A stretch of DNA of 64,000 bases from positions 62,001 to 126,000 of the forward strand of contig JAGYJW010000013.1 in assembly GCA_018401435.1 (NCBI GenBank), given 5' to 3'. The notes under the pieces are model-generated. The model searched no databases, was not told the origin of the DNA, and saw nothing but the letters and a program-made list of their open reading frames with translations. The position numbers were made by a program, and so were the translations under genes. How positions within the stretch are numbered: position 1 is the stretch's first letter; the number at the start of each line of letters is the position of its first letter. The DNA is from Deltaproteobacteria bacterium (lineage in GTDB: Bacteria > Myxococcota_A > UBA796 > UBA2385). Below are positions 44,823 to 53,648 of the stretch, one piece after another.

Positions 44823-45659
44823 ATGCCCAAGGCCGCCGATTTCGACCTCTGCGCCTTCTGCCCCCGACTGTGCCGCCATGTCTGCCCGGTCGCGGTGGGC
44901 AGCGGGCGTGAGGCCGCCACACCCACCCACCTGATGGCCGGCGTCTGGGGCTGGTTGCAAGGGCACCAGAGCGCCGCCCAGGCCCACGCCCTGGCGTCCC
45001 TCTGCACCGGCTGTGGGGCCTGCACCGCGGCCTGCAAGCTGGAGCGCCCCGTCGCCGCCTTGCTGCAGCGGGCGCGGGAGGCCACCGAAGCCACCCCGAC
45101 CGCAATCACCCTGCCCCGCCTGGAAGGCGAAGGTGAGCGCGTGGCCGTGCTATTGGACGATCGAAACTGGGCGCCGGCCCTGTCTCAGCACCTCGGGCAA
45201 GCCATCGCGTGGATCGACGCTCCCGACGGGCTGGGCGAGGGCCTGCTGGACGCGCCCGCGGCCTTCCAGCGCCACGCCGCAGCGCTGCGCGCGCTGCTGG
45301 GCGACCGCGAGCTGATCGCGCCCTCCATCGGCGTCATCCGGGTTGCTCGCGCAGCACAGCTTCAGTGGCTGGACCTCTCGGAGCTGGTGCCCGCGCCCCC
45401 CGACCGGCGCGCCGCCCCTGCCTGCGGGCGGGGCCAGGACCCCCTCGCGCCCCAACCCGAGCTGCTGTCCTGCTGCGGGGCCGCCGAAGCCCTCGCATCG
45501 GCCCACCCCGACATCGCGGCCGAGGTGGGCGCCGACCAGGCTGCGCGCCTGGGCACGGAGCCCTGCTGGACGCCGGATGCCCGCTGTGGTGCCTGGTTGA
45601 GGCATCATGGCGCCGACATCCTCGACCCGGTCTCCTGGCTGTTGCAAGCCCACGGCTGA
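44823..45659 (+). CDS. Two-cluster Fe-S protein, GlcF-like
   Basis: A 278-residue protein starting directly after the flavoprotein stop. It carries two 4Fe-4S motifs: CAFCPRLCRHVCPVA near the N-terminus and CTGCGACTAACKLERP about 50 residues later. The C-terminal half has scattered Cys (LLSCCGAAEALA, ARCGAWLRHHG) like the CCG domains of GlcF and heterodisulfide reductase, but only one CC pair is present. It probably takes electrons from the flavoprotein and passes them to a quinone. Its tight coupling supports a two-subunit dehydrogenase. Confidence 0.8.
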   Translation: MPKAADFDLCAFCPRLCRHVCPVAVGSGREAATPTHLMAGVWGWLQGHQSAAQAHALASLCTGCGACTAACKLERPVAALLQRAREATEATPTAITLPRLEGEGERVAVLLDDRNWAPALSQHLGQAIAWIDAPDGLGEGLLDAPAAFQRHAAALRALLGDRELIAPSIGVIRVARAAQLQWLDLSELVPAPPDRRAAPACGRGQDPLAPQPELLSCCGAAEALASAHPDIAAEVGADQAARLGTEPCWTPDARCGAWLRHHGADILDPVSWLLQAHG

Positions 45660-45690
45660 GCCGGCCCGACCGCAATCCCCTGGAATCCCG

Positions 45691-46671
45691 ATGGCCTCCC
45701 TGTCCCCCGACGGTCGCGCAGAGCGCGTGCGCATCATCTTGAACCCCAAGGCCGGCGCCGGCCGCGCCGGACGGGGCATCGACCGCCTGAAGCGGGCCGC
45801 TGACGCGGTGCTGGGCGACTTCAACCTGGTGACGACCGAGGCGCCGGGCCACGCGACCGTGCTGGCCCGCGAGGCCGTAGATGCGGGCGTGGACCTGATC
45901 GTGGCCGTGGGCGGCGATGGCACCTGCCACGAGGTGGTCAACGGCCTCTTTGATGGCGACCAGCGCCGCGGCGATGGCCACAACGCCTTTGGCCTGCTGC
46001 CCTTCGGCACCGGAAGCGACCTGCAGCGCAGCCTGGAGGTGCCCGCCGATCTGGACGCCGCCCTGCGCATCCTGGCCACCGGCGAGACCCGCGCCTGCGA
46101 TGTGGGCCTGGCGGATGTGCAACGCGACAACGCCCACCACCGCGAGATCTTCATCAATGTGGCCGGCTTTGGCGCCAACGGCGAGGTGGTGCGGCGGGCC
46201 AACCAGAAGAGCAAGCGGCTGGGGGGCAAGGCCACCTTCTTCCTCTCTGCCCTCGAGACCACCTTCAGCTTTGCACCGGGGCCCATGCGCCTGCGCTGGC
46301 GCAGCCGCCCCGACGGCCCCGAAGAACACTGGGAGGGCCGCGCCCTGTCCTGCTTCGTGGCCAATGGCGCCTTCTGTGGCGGCGGCATGTGGGTGGGCAA
46401 GGGCGGCAGCCTGGACGACGGCCTGCTCGACATCACGCTATTGCCCCCCGACGCCCCCCTCACCCAGGTCCTGCGCTCGCGGCGGCTCTATGACGGCAGC
46501 GTCGACCGCTGGCCCGGGGCACGGCGCATGCAAGTGAGCGAGCTGGTCGCCGAGCCTGCCGACGACCGGCGGCTCTACGTGGATCTGGACGGCGAAGGCG
46601 GCTGCGCGCTGCCCGCCCGCTTCTCGGTGCTGCCGGGCTGCCTGCCCATGCGGGGCGGCTGGGCACGCTGA
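45691..46671 (+). CDS. Diacylglycerol/sphingosine-type lipid kinase (YegS/BmrU family)
   Basis: A 326-residue kinase. The nucleotide-binding IILNPKAGAGRAGRGID, the catalytic VAVGGDGTCHEVVNG and LLPFGTGSDLQRSL match the DAGK catalytic domain, and FINVAGFGANGEVVRR and GSLDDGLLDITLL complete the family pattern. It phosphorylates a lipid such as diacylglycerol to phosphatidic acid. It follows the Fe-S gene by 31 bases, placing a lipid enzyme next to an ether-lipid-synthase-like flavoprotein. The ATG at 45,691 fits the family N-terminus. Confidence 0.9.
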   Translation: MASLSPDGRAERVRIILNPKAGAGRAGRGIDRLKRAADAVLGDFNLVTTEAPGHATVLAREAVDAGVDLIVAVGGDGTCHEVVNGLFDGDQRRGDGHNAFGLLPFGTGSDLQRSLEVPADLDAALRILATGETRACDVGLADVQRDNAHHREIFINVAGFGANGEVVRRANQKSKRLGGKATFFLSALETTFSFAPGPMRLRWRSRPDGPEEHWEGRALSCFVANGAFCGGGMWVGKGGSLDDGLLDITLLPPDAPLTQVLRSRRLYDGSVDRWPGARRMQVSELVAEPADDRRLYVDLDGEGGCALPARFSVLPGCLPMRGGWAR

Positions 46672-46914
46672 TCGGCGAGCGAAAACTTCATCCGCACTGA
46701 CCGGCCGGCCAGCCGACGCACAGCAGAAGCGCGCCTTCTCCCGGCCGATCCGCGAGGATTGGCTGACTGTGCCTGCTCTCGGCCGGGGGCCCCCATGCTG
46801 GGCAGAAGTCTGCACAGGGTCAAGATACAAATTTTACCCATAGCGACCCAGCAAAACGGCATGTCAGCGAATGTCAGAAGGCAGCCAACACGGCAACAAT
46901 GGACAGAAGCACAT
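46672..46914. other. Intergenic region upstream of the HU promoter
   Basis: No gene is seen. It has markedly lower GC from 46,820 onward (GATACAAATTTTACCCATAG) and a short direct repeat ATGTCAG at 46,861-46,867 and 46,871-46,877, suggesting a regulated promoter region for the HU gene. Confidence 0.4.
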
Positions 46915-46943
46915 TCGACATTGGGGCATTCTACGCATAGACT
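46915..46943 (+). promoter_or_regulatory. Predicted sigma-70-type promoter of the HU gene
   Basis: TCGACA (five of six bases of TTGACA), a 17-base spacer, and TAGACT (four of six of TATAAT). A start near 46,950 would give a leader of about 145 bases before the HU ATG. The leader contains a perfect 12-bp palindrome CGATTCGAATCG at 46,984-46,995. Confidence 0.4.
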
Positions 46944-47094
46944 CTGCATGGTCGATGGGGCATCCCAAATCCGCTCCCGCAGTCGATTCGAATCGCAGCT
47001 CTCCCATCTCTTGCACTATTTCGATTTCGTTCCCCAGACCCGCAGCCACGTACCCGCATCCGTGGCTGAACTCACCCACCATTCGGAGAAGACC

Positions 47095-47376
47095 ATGAAC
47101 AAGGCCGATCTGACCGAGCAGCTCTCCGCACGCGGCGACATCCCCAAGGTCCGCGCTGCGAAGTACATCAACATCATCGTCACCTCCATCCAGGAGGCCC
47201 TCCTGGCCGGCGAGAAGGTGACCATCTCCGACTTCGGCACCTTCACCGTGTCGCAGCGCCGCGAGTTCACGGGTCACAACCCCAAGAACGGCAGCGAGAT
47301 CCGCGTCCCCAAGCGTCGGATCCCCGTCTTCCGCGCGGGCAAGGGCCTCAAGGTCGCCCTCAACGACGTCGCCTGA
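47095..47376 (+). CDS. HU-family DNA-binding protein
   Basis: A 93-residue histone-like protein, the usual HU length. It begins MNKADLTEQLSARGDIPKVRAAK, has the signature GEKVTISDFGTFTVSQRRE, the DNA-intercalating arm GHNPKNGSEIRVPKRRIPVFRAGKGLK with the conserved Pro, and no extension. It compacts and bends DNA as a dimer. The ATG at 47,095 has GGAG 10 bases upstream. A hairpin terminator follows 27 bases after the stop, so it is monocistronic. Confidence 0.94.
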   Translation: MNKADLTEQLSARGDIPKVRAAKYINIIVTSIQEALLAGEKVTISDFGTFTVSQRREFTGHNPKNGSEIRVPKRRIPVFRAGKGLKVALNDVA

Positions 47377-47403
47377 TCGGCGTCGCTGCACCGCCCGCAA
47401 CCT

Positions 47404-47439
47404 CGGCGCCGACGCGGCTTTCCTGCTGCGTCGGCGCCG
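47404..47439 (+). terminator. Hairpin terminator after the HU gene
   Basis: A perfect 12-bp inverted repeat, CGGCGCCGACGC with its complement, around a 12-base loop. Only a short T-rich stretch (TCGTCATTTG) follows, so efficiency is uncertain. Confidence 0.65.
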
Positions 47440-47558
47440 TCGTCATTTGACGCGGCCCAAGCGGGGCTTAGAGCTACCCCGCTCCCCCCTGGAGCGCCCC
47501 TACGGCACATCGCGTGGCCGTCGCGGAAGAACCGCGAAAAGGGTCATCGAACCCACGT

Positions 47559-47576
47559 GACTGCCGGCCGGCAGTC
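47559..47576. promoter_or_regulatory. Perfect 18-bp palindrome upstream of ribA
   Basis: GACTGCCGGCCGGCAGTC reads the same on both strands, with 9-bp arms and no spacer. It lies 20 bases before the ribA ATG and next to its ribosome binding site, where a dimeric repressor could act. It is not an FMN riboswitch. Confidence 0.45.
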
Positions 47577-47596
47577 GCAAGACTCCCGGAGGCCCC

Positions 47597-48208
47597 ATGA
47601 AGCCCCAGATCGCCCATCCGGCCCCTGTCGTGCGCCTTCAAGCGCAGGCCGCCCTGCCCAGTCGCTTCGGTGACTTCACCGTGCACGCCTTCGATGTCTC
47701 CATCGACGGCCAGGAGTACGGCGCGGTGGTCCGCGGAGATGTGCGGGGCGCAGAGTCCGTGCCCGTCCGCCTTCACAGCGAGTGCTTCACCGGCGACATC
47801 ATGGGCAGCCTGCGTTGCGACTGCCGCGACCAGCTCGAGACCGCCCTGCGCCATGTCGGCGCCGCCGACCGCGGCGTGGTCGTTTATTTGCGGCAAGAGG
47901 GTCGGGGCATCGGCCTGGTCAACAAGATCCGCGCCTATGCGCTGCAAGATGGCGGCATGGACACGGTGCAGGCCAACCACGCCCTGGGCTTTGACGACGA
48001 CCTGCGGAGCTATGAAGTCGCCGCCGAGATTCTCCGACAGCTCGGCGTGCGCAGCGTCTGCCTGCTGTCGAATAACCCCCGCAAGCGCGAGGGCCTGGAA
48101 GCCAACGGGGTGCCGGTGCGCTCGATGATCCCGATCCGTGCGCTCCCCAACCCCCACAACCGCGGCTACCTCGAGACCAAGAAGCTCAAGAGCGGCCACC
48201 TGCTCTAG
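47597..48208 (+). CDS. ribA: GTP cyclohydrolase II
   Basis: A 203-residue enzyme that opens GTP to start riboflavin synthesis. The zinc-binding Cys pattern is SECFTGDIMGSLRCDCRDQL, and the substrate motif is YLRQEGRGIGLVNKIRAYALQDGG with the catalytic Arg. The C-terminal part VCLLSNNPRKREGLEANGV is also conserved. It is a stand-alone enzyme rather than the RibBA fusion common in deltaproteobacteria. GGAGG lies five bases before the ATG. A supply of flavin fits the many flavoenzymes in this window, though no direct link is shown. Confidence 0.95.
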   Translation: MKPQIAHPAPVVRLQAQAALPSRFGDFTVHAFDVSIDGQEYGAVVRGDVRGAESVPVRLHSECFTGDIMGSLRCDCRDQLETALRHVGAADRGVVVYLRQEGRGIGLVNKIRAYALQDGGMDTVQANHALGFDDDLRSYEVAAEILRQLGVRSVCLLSNNPRKREGLEANGVPVRSMIPIRALPNPHNRGYLETKKLKSGHLL

Positions 48209-48349
48209 AAGCTGCTCCGCGGCCGAAAGCTGCCCCGTGGCGGGGCACCAGTCCCCACGGGTCGTTGACATCGAGCGCACGAAACGGCTACAACGATGCC
48301 GTCATGTGGGCCGCGTGTGCCCGCCGCTCCGTCCGGCACCGAGGAAGCA

Positions 48350-50622
48350 ATGAATCGCATCTCGCAGCGCCCCGTCTTCTCTCTGCTGCTCCTCCTCGCC
48401 GCTTGCGGTGGGGCCGCAGAAGACACGGGCATCCAGACGATCACCGAGAATCTTCCCTCGGCCGACCTCTCCACCGGCGAGATCGACTTCGGCGAATTCG
48501 ACCTCGGTGAAGGCTCCTCCCGCGCCTTCACGCTGCGCAACGGCGGCGACCTGCCCATGGGCGTCTCCTCCATCGCGCTGACCCCCAGCGACGACATGGA
48601 GCTGGCCTATTCGGTCACCTGGGACATCTCGGCGATGGACTGCCCCGAGGTCGCCACCGAAGACGCAGACGCAGAGGCCGCAGCCAAGGACCTCTCCGTG
48701 GACACGGCCGAGCCGGGCGATGGCACCGACGGGACCGATGGCGCCGGGGCGGGCAGCAGCAGCACCCTCAGCGAGACCCTGATCATGGCGCCCGGTTGCC
48801 GGCTGCCCATCACGGTCAACTTCCTGCCCACCGCCATCGGCCAGTTCCACGCCGCCGTCGAGATCCTCACCGTGTCGGAGCCCCTCACCCAGGAGCAGAT
48901 CGACGCCTCCGAGGAGCCCGCCTACTTCCGCGACCCCGACCAGTTCCGCAAGGTCGTGATGCTGCAGGGTTCGGCCATCAAGGGTGTCGGCAACATCGTG
49001 GTGCGCTCGCCCACGGTGGACATGGGCCACCACTACACGGGTGAAACGGCCCGCAGCTTCGTCTACGTCTACAACGTCGGCGACGGCGCGCTCAGCGTGA
49101 CGGCGCCGGAAATCTGCCGCAGCCGTGACTGCAGCACCTACAGCGGCATTCACGAGTGCATCCAGTGTGAGCCCGGCCAGACGCCCTGCGACGACGCCTT
49201 CACCCTGCTCACCGACAGCTTCTCGGGCGAGCTGAAGCGCGAGACCTCGACGCTCTTCCAGGCCCAGTTCGACCCCCAGGACATCGATCCGGCCTTCTGC
49301 ACGGCCTATGTGGCCTCCACCGATCCCGATAGCCCGCTGGTCGAGGTGGACATCAAGGGCAATGTGGGCGAGGACCCGCAGAACCGCGCCCCCGAAGTCG
49401 CCATCCGGTGGCCCGAGGTTGGCTATATCCACACCTCCGGCGGCCCGCTGACCCTCGAGATCGACATGTTCGACCTCAACCAGCCGGCCAACACGCTGAT
49501 CTGCAAGGTGCGCAGCTTGCGCGGCGCCACCAAGATCGCCGACTGCGCCCCCACCGACGTCAGCGGCCATGTCTTCGTGACCATCGACGCCGAGCTGCTC
49601 GAAGACGGCAACGACACCCTGCTGGTGACGGTCACGGACCAGGCCGAAAACCGCGCCTATGCCTCCACCACGGTGCTCTACAAGACCAGCTTCCCCGACT
49701 CCGACGACGACGGCGACGGCTGGGGTTCTGAGGCGGGCGACGACTACATCGACTGCGACGACCGAGACGTCACGGTCTACCCGGGTGCCGCCGAGCTGCC
49801 CGATGGCAAGGACAACGACTGCGACGGCGCTGTGGACGAGGGCACCCTGTCGGGCGACGACGATGGCGACTCGGTCAGCGAGCTCCAGGGCGACTGCGAC
49901 GACAACGACCCCAACACCTACCCGGGGGCCATGGAGCGGCCGGACCAGAAGGACAACAACTGCAACGGCATCGTGGACGAGAATACCAGCCTCTTCGATG
50001 ACGACGGCGACGGCTTCACCGAGCTCGACCGCGACTGCGACGACGACAACGACCAGGTGAACCCCGCCGCCATCGAGTACTGCGACGGCATCGACAACAA
50101 CTGCGATGGGCGCGTGGACGAGGCCGGCTGCATCAGGCTGACGGCAGCCCCCGTGATCATCGGCGGCATCCAGATGTCCAAGACGGCCATCGGGGTGGGC
50201 GAGAGCGTCACCATGAGCGTCGTGGTCTATGATGCCGACGAGGACGCCCTCGAGTTCGCCTGGCAGGAAGACCCCCGCCTCAGCTCCGAAGGCCACACCT
50301 CGATCTCCTCCCCCAGCGCCCAGACCATCACCTGGATCGCCCCCGAAGAGCTGCCCGGCGGAGAAGAAGACCCCGGCCAGATCTACGAGGTCGTGGTGCT
50401 GGTCAACGACGAGGACGACCAGCAGGCCTGGGCCTTCGGCGAGATCTGGGTCTACCCGGCCCCGGTCACCACCGGCATCGACCGGGTGGTGCAGCAGGCT
50501 CCCACCAGCGGCTGTGGCAGCAGCGACAGCAGCGACAGCAGCGGCGGCACCACCGCGGCCCTGCTCTTCCCCGCTGCCCCTGATGGGTGGTTTCGCCCCT
50601 GCGCCGCCGCCGCAAGGACTGA
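48350..50622 (+). CDS. MopE-like lipoprotein with calcium-loop repeats and sorting-type C-terminus (frameshifted)
   Basis: The protein has a lipoprotein signal (FSLLLLLAAC), an N-terminal ASH/choice-of-anchor-like beta domain (FDLGEGSSRAFTLRNGGDLPM), a long beta-rich middle, and three MopE-type repeats of the form DxDGDG ... CDDxDxxxxPGAxE ... KDNDCDGxVDE at about residues 450-600. These acidic loops probably bind calcium. The open frame runs on into antisense sequence after residue 745. Removing one C from each of two CCCC runs (50,569-50,572 and 50,596-50,599) restores a tail GCGSSDSS ... membrane stretch ... LRRRRKD and a TGA at 50,620-50,622, typical of MYXO-CTERM-like surface sorting. 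Confidence 0.75.
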
Positions 50623-50645
50623 GCGCCCCGGGCGATCGTACGACA

Positions 50646-50671
50646 GGGCGAGGGGCTGCGGCTCCTCGCCC
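50646..50671. terminator. Intrinsic-type hairpin between convergent genes
   Basis: GGGCGAGG plus three more pairs close on a TGCG tetraloop, giving an 11-bp stem with one G-T pair. It lies 24 bases after the restored stop of the MopE-like gene and 24 bases before the rsmE stop, so it may serve both. Confidence 0.7.
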
Positions 50672-50694
50672 GCGTTGCGTTTGGGCCCCGACCC

Positions 50695-51321
50695 TCAGCC
50701 CAGCCGCGCCAGGGCGGCCACCACCGCCGTGTCGGCGCGCAGCACCCAGCGGCCCAGGCGAAGGGGCCGGGCGCCGCGGGCCAGGCACCGGTCCACCTCG
50801 GCGGGGCTGAAGCCGCCTTCCGGCCCCACCAGCACTGCGGCCGGACCGGGCCCAACGGGCGGCGCATCGGGGGCGTCGGGCAGGGCCACAAAGAGGGGGA
50901 CCTCGTCGGGAACGAGGTCGAGGGCTTCATCCAAGCGCAGGGGCGGGTGCAGCTCCGGGCCCCGCGCGCGGCCACATTGGGCCACCGCCGCATCGACGAT
51001 GCGGGCCCAGCGGTCATGGCGGTCACCGGTGGCGACGGCGCGCTCCGACAGCAGGGGCACCACCTGGTGAACGCCCAGCTCGGTGGCCATGCGCAGGGCG
51101 AGATCGAAGGCCGGGCCCTTGAGCAGGCCCACCAGCAGCCACCGTTCGGGGCCCGCCTCGCCCACGGTCGCGGGCTCGGCCTGCAGCAGGGCGACGCCCT
51201 CCTCAACACCGTCCAGCCGGGCGAGGGCCGACAGGCCGCCGCCGTCGAAGAGCTCCACCGCCTCACCCGGCGCCACCCCGGTCACCCGCAGCAGGTGCGA
51301 AGCTGGATGATGTGTTCGCAA
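50695..51321 (-). CDS. rsmE: 16S rRNA (uracil-1498-N3)-methyltransferase RsmE
   Basis: A SPOUT-class methyltransferase. From the TTG at 51,321 it has 208 residues; the family HLLRVTGVAPGEAVELFDGGG is followed by the knot region VLVGPEGGFSPAEVD and the C-terminal LGRWVLRADTAVVAAL, which bind S-adenosylmethionine. About a dozen N-terminal residues seem missing. Upstream in the same frame is RRSHLF, which would continue to MRRSHLFL if one T near 51,341 were extra, so a small indel at the start is likely. It overlaps the end of prmA and belongs to the smpB-prmA run. Confidence 0.85.
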   Translation of the reverse strand: MRTHHPASHLLRVTGVAPGEAVELFDGGGLSALARLDGVEEGVALLQAEPATVGEAGPERWLLVGLLKGPAFDLALRMATELGVHQVVPLLSERAVATGDRHDRWARIVDAAVAQCGRARGPELHPPLRLDEALDLVPDEVPLFVALPDAPDAPPVGPGPAAVLVGPEGGFSPAEVDRCLARGARPLRLGRWVLRADTAVVAALARLG

Positions 51322-52259
51322 AAAAAGATGAGATCGCCGACATCGTCAAGACCGAACTTGCCCAGGTCATGGAAGGCTTCGGGTACGGGATCCTCAAGGC
51401 ACTCGTCACTGACATCGACCCAGACCCAGTCGCCGTCCTGCTGCCGCAGCTGGACCGTCATGGGCGCGAGGGCGGCCAGCACACGGTCTTCGCGGTCAGC
51501 GAGGATGCCGGCCAACACGAGGCGTCCGCCGGTCAGGCGGCGGAGTTCGGGGGCGAGCTTGACCAGCACCTCGCCATAGACATTGGCCACCACCAGGTCC
51601 CAGCCCGCGGGCAGGCTGTCCAGGCTGGCGCCATCAAAGCTGGCCTCCACCTCGTTCAATTCCGCATTTTCGATTGCGATGCGCACCGCCTCGGGGTCGA
51701 TGTCCAGGCCGTGGGCCTGCATGCCCAGGCGCGCGGCCGCGAGCGCCAGCACCCCCGTCCCGCAGCCCACATCCAGGCAGCGCCCACCCGGACGGGCCAG
51801 GCGCTCGATGGCCTCCAAGCAGCGCCGCGTGGTGGGGTGCTCGCCGGTGCCAAAGGCCATGCCGGGTTCTACGATCAGGTCGCCGGGCTCGGCCAGCCAG
51901 GGGGGGGCGACGGCCAGCCGGCCCACGACCACCCGGGTGATGCCTTGCTTCCAGGTCTCGGCCCAGTCAGCCTCTTCGACCGGGTGCAGGCTGGGTGGAT
52001 CCACCTGGTCCCACGTCGCCACCTTGGCGCGCAGCTCGCGCTGGGCCAGCTCGGCGTCCGCCTCCCACCAGCCGCGCAGCAGCACCCGCGGCGGTTCGGG
52101 GGGCGGGCTGCCCCGGTCCCAGGGCTGGCGGGGGGCCGGCGCCTCACCGGGCAGGTAGTCCTCCTGCACGCCCAAGGCCCCCAGCTCCCACAGCAGCTCG
52201 GAGCCCGCATCTGCGAGGCCCCGCGGCACCACCAGCCGCAGCTCGGTCCAGCTCGCCAT
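51282..52259 (-). CDS. prmA: Ribosomal protein L11 methyltransferase PrmA
   Basis: A 325-residue class I methyltransferase that trimethylates ribosomal protein L11. The S-adenosylmethionine motif is CLDVGCGTGVLALAAARLG, preceded by the family-specific VEPGMAFGTGEHPTTRRCLE and followed by DLVVANVYGEVLVKLAPEL. The N-terminal 100 residues are the L11-recognition domain. The end after DGDWVWVDV is longer than usual and overlaps rsmE, which may reflect the same indel. The ATG at 52,259 has GGAG nine bases upstream. Confidence 0.9.
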   Translation of the reverse strand: MASWTELRLVVPRGLADAGSELLWELGALGVQEDYLPGEAPAPRQPWDRGSPPPEPPRVLLRGWWEADAELAQRELRAKVATWDQVDPPSLHPVEEADWAETWKQGITRVVVGRLAVAPPWLAEPGDLIVEPGMAFGTGEHPTTRRCLEAIERLARPGGRCLDVGCGTGVLALAAARLGMQAHGLDIDPEAVRIAIENAELNEVEASFDGASLDSLPAGWDLVVANVYGEVLVKLAPELRRLTGGRLVLAGILADREDRVLAALAPMTVQLRQQDGDWVWVDVSDECLEDPVPEAFHDLGKFGLDDVGDLIFFCEHIIQLRTCCG

Positions 52260-52304
52260 CGTGATCTTCTCCAAAGGGGACCGGAGCGCTGCAGGCCGCA
52301 GCCC

Positions 52305-53648
52305 TCAGTGTTCGGCGTGGGGTTGGGCGGGAAGCAGCGCCACACCCTGCCGGGCCGCCGCGAGCAGCAGCGCGATCTGTTCGGGGCCACCCTCTACCCG
52401 GACGAAATCATCGCCCACCACCCCCTTCAAGAAGAAGGCGGGGGTGCCTTGCACGCCAACCTTGTGGGCGTGGGCCACATCGGCACGCACACCGTCGAGG
52501 GCGCGCGGGTCGTCCAGGCAGGTGCTGAAGGCCGCCGGGTCCAGGCCGGCCTGAGAGCCCATGAAGCCCAGGCTCTCGCGGTCCAGGTACTTCTGGTTCT
52601 TGAACATCAAGCTGGCGAGTTCAAAGAAGCGCCCCTGCTGGCGGGCACAATCTGCCGCCGCAGCCGCGCCGCAGGCCAGGGCGTGGCGTTCGCCCGTCAC
52701 CCGATCATTGCAGATCGACGAGATGGGGTAATGCTTGAACATGAGCTGTAGGTCTGCATTCTCGTCAACAAGCTTGTGGACTTCGGGGAAGGAGAGCCCA
52801 CAGTAGGGGCACTCGAAGTCTGCGAATTCCACCAGCAGGAAGCGGGCGGTGGGGCTGCCCAGCAGGGGTTCGGTGCCGTCCAGCTCCAAGGCGCCATCGG
52901 GCAGGCTGTAGAGCCCCTGCAGGGCCGCGGGATCCAGCGGGTTTTCGGCCGCCTTGGCCACGGCTTCGACCCCCGGCGTGGCCGGACCCATGCGGTGGTA
53001 GAAGAAGAGGCTGGCCACCAGCACCAGCAGGCCGGCGGTGGTCATCGCGCCGATGCTCTTGTCGTCCTTGCCCAGCAGGCCGGGCAGCAGACCCGCGCCC
53101 AGGCCGATGCCGGATTCGCGCACCGCGAGCAGGCCCGCGACGAAGACCAGAAGGTTGACGCCATAGAGCGAGATGCACAGCAGGCAGGCCACCCCCATGT
53201 CCCAAGAGGCCCAGGCGAGCACCGCCGAGTAGGCCAGGGACAGGGCTCCGCCCAGGACCATCAGGTGACCGGCACGCTTGTGCTCGGCGGGCTTCATCAG
53301 GGCCAGCGCGGCCACAGCCAACACGGCCGCATAGAAGCCGCTACCCAGGAAGGCAATCGGAACACCAGCAATCTCGGACCACGCGCTGCGGTTGACCACA
53401 TCGCAATTGAAGACCGAGGAGACATTGCAGACGCTGGCGCCGGCCGCCGCGTGGTGCTGAAAGCCCAGGTAGGTGCTGACCCCCAGGCCCATGGCACCCG
53501 CCGCCAGGGCGCCGGCATAGCGCCGCCATGCGATGAGCCCGCCCGACAGCAACCATCCGGCTGCGATCAGGCCGAGCAAGGAGCCCATGGAGAGGGTGCC
53601 CAGGGGCAGGGTTCCAAGGACAGCGGGGCTGAGGAGGGGGCTTGACAT
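52305..53648 (-). CDS. VKOR-DsbA fusion, disulfide-forming system
   Basis: A 447-residue fusion. Residues 1-220 form a vitamin-K-epoxide-reductase domain with membrane helices, the loop Cys pair (Cys74 and Cys82 in SVCNVSSVFNCD) and the quinone-side CLLC at 155-158. Residues 255-440 form a periplasmic DsbA-like thioredoxin domain with the active site CPYC at 280-283 and the cis-Pro loop VQGTPAFFL. The VKOR part reoxidises the DsbA part with quinone, so one polypeptide should replace DsbA plus DsbB. Cys-rich lipoproteins in this window are candidate clients. It lies between smpB and prmA. Confidence 0.92.
   Translation of the reverse strand: MSSPLLSPAVLGTLPLGTLSMGSLLGLIAAGWLLSGGLIAWRRYAGALAAGAMGLGVSTYLGFQHHAAAGASVCNVSSVFNCDVVNRSAWSEIAGVPIAFLGSGFYAAVLAVAALALMKPAEHKRAGHLMVLGGALSLAYSAVLAWASWDMGVACLLCISLYGVNLLVFVAGLLAVRESGIGLGAGLLPGLLGKDDKSIGAMTTAGLLVLVASLFFYHRMGPATPGVEAVAKAAENPLDPAALQGLYSLPDGALELDGTEPLLGSPTARFLLVEFADFECPYCGLSFPEVHKLVDENADLQLMFKHYPISSICNDRVTGERHALACGAAAAADCARQQGRFFELASLMFKNQKYLDRESLGFMGSQAGLDPAAFSTCLDDPRALDGVRADVAHAHKVGVQGTPAFFLKGVVGDDFVRVEGGPEQIALLLAAARQGVALLPAQPHAEH

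Noticed and set aside
47440..47596. FMN riboswitch upstream of ribA
   Set aside because: The conserved FMN-aptamer elements were looked for and are not present; only a palindrome is seen.
48302..50788. Open frame of 828 codons on the minus strand
   Set aside because: It is antisense to the MopE-like gene, whose domains are clear. High GC keeps the opposite frame open; the antisense protein is Val/Gly/His-rich with no recognisable domain.
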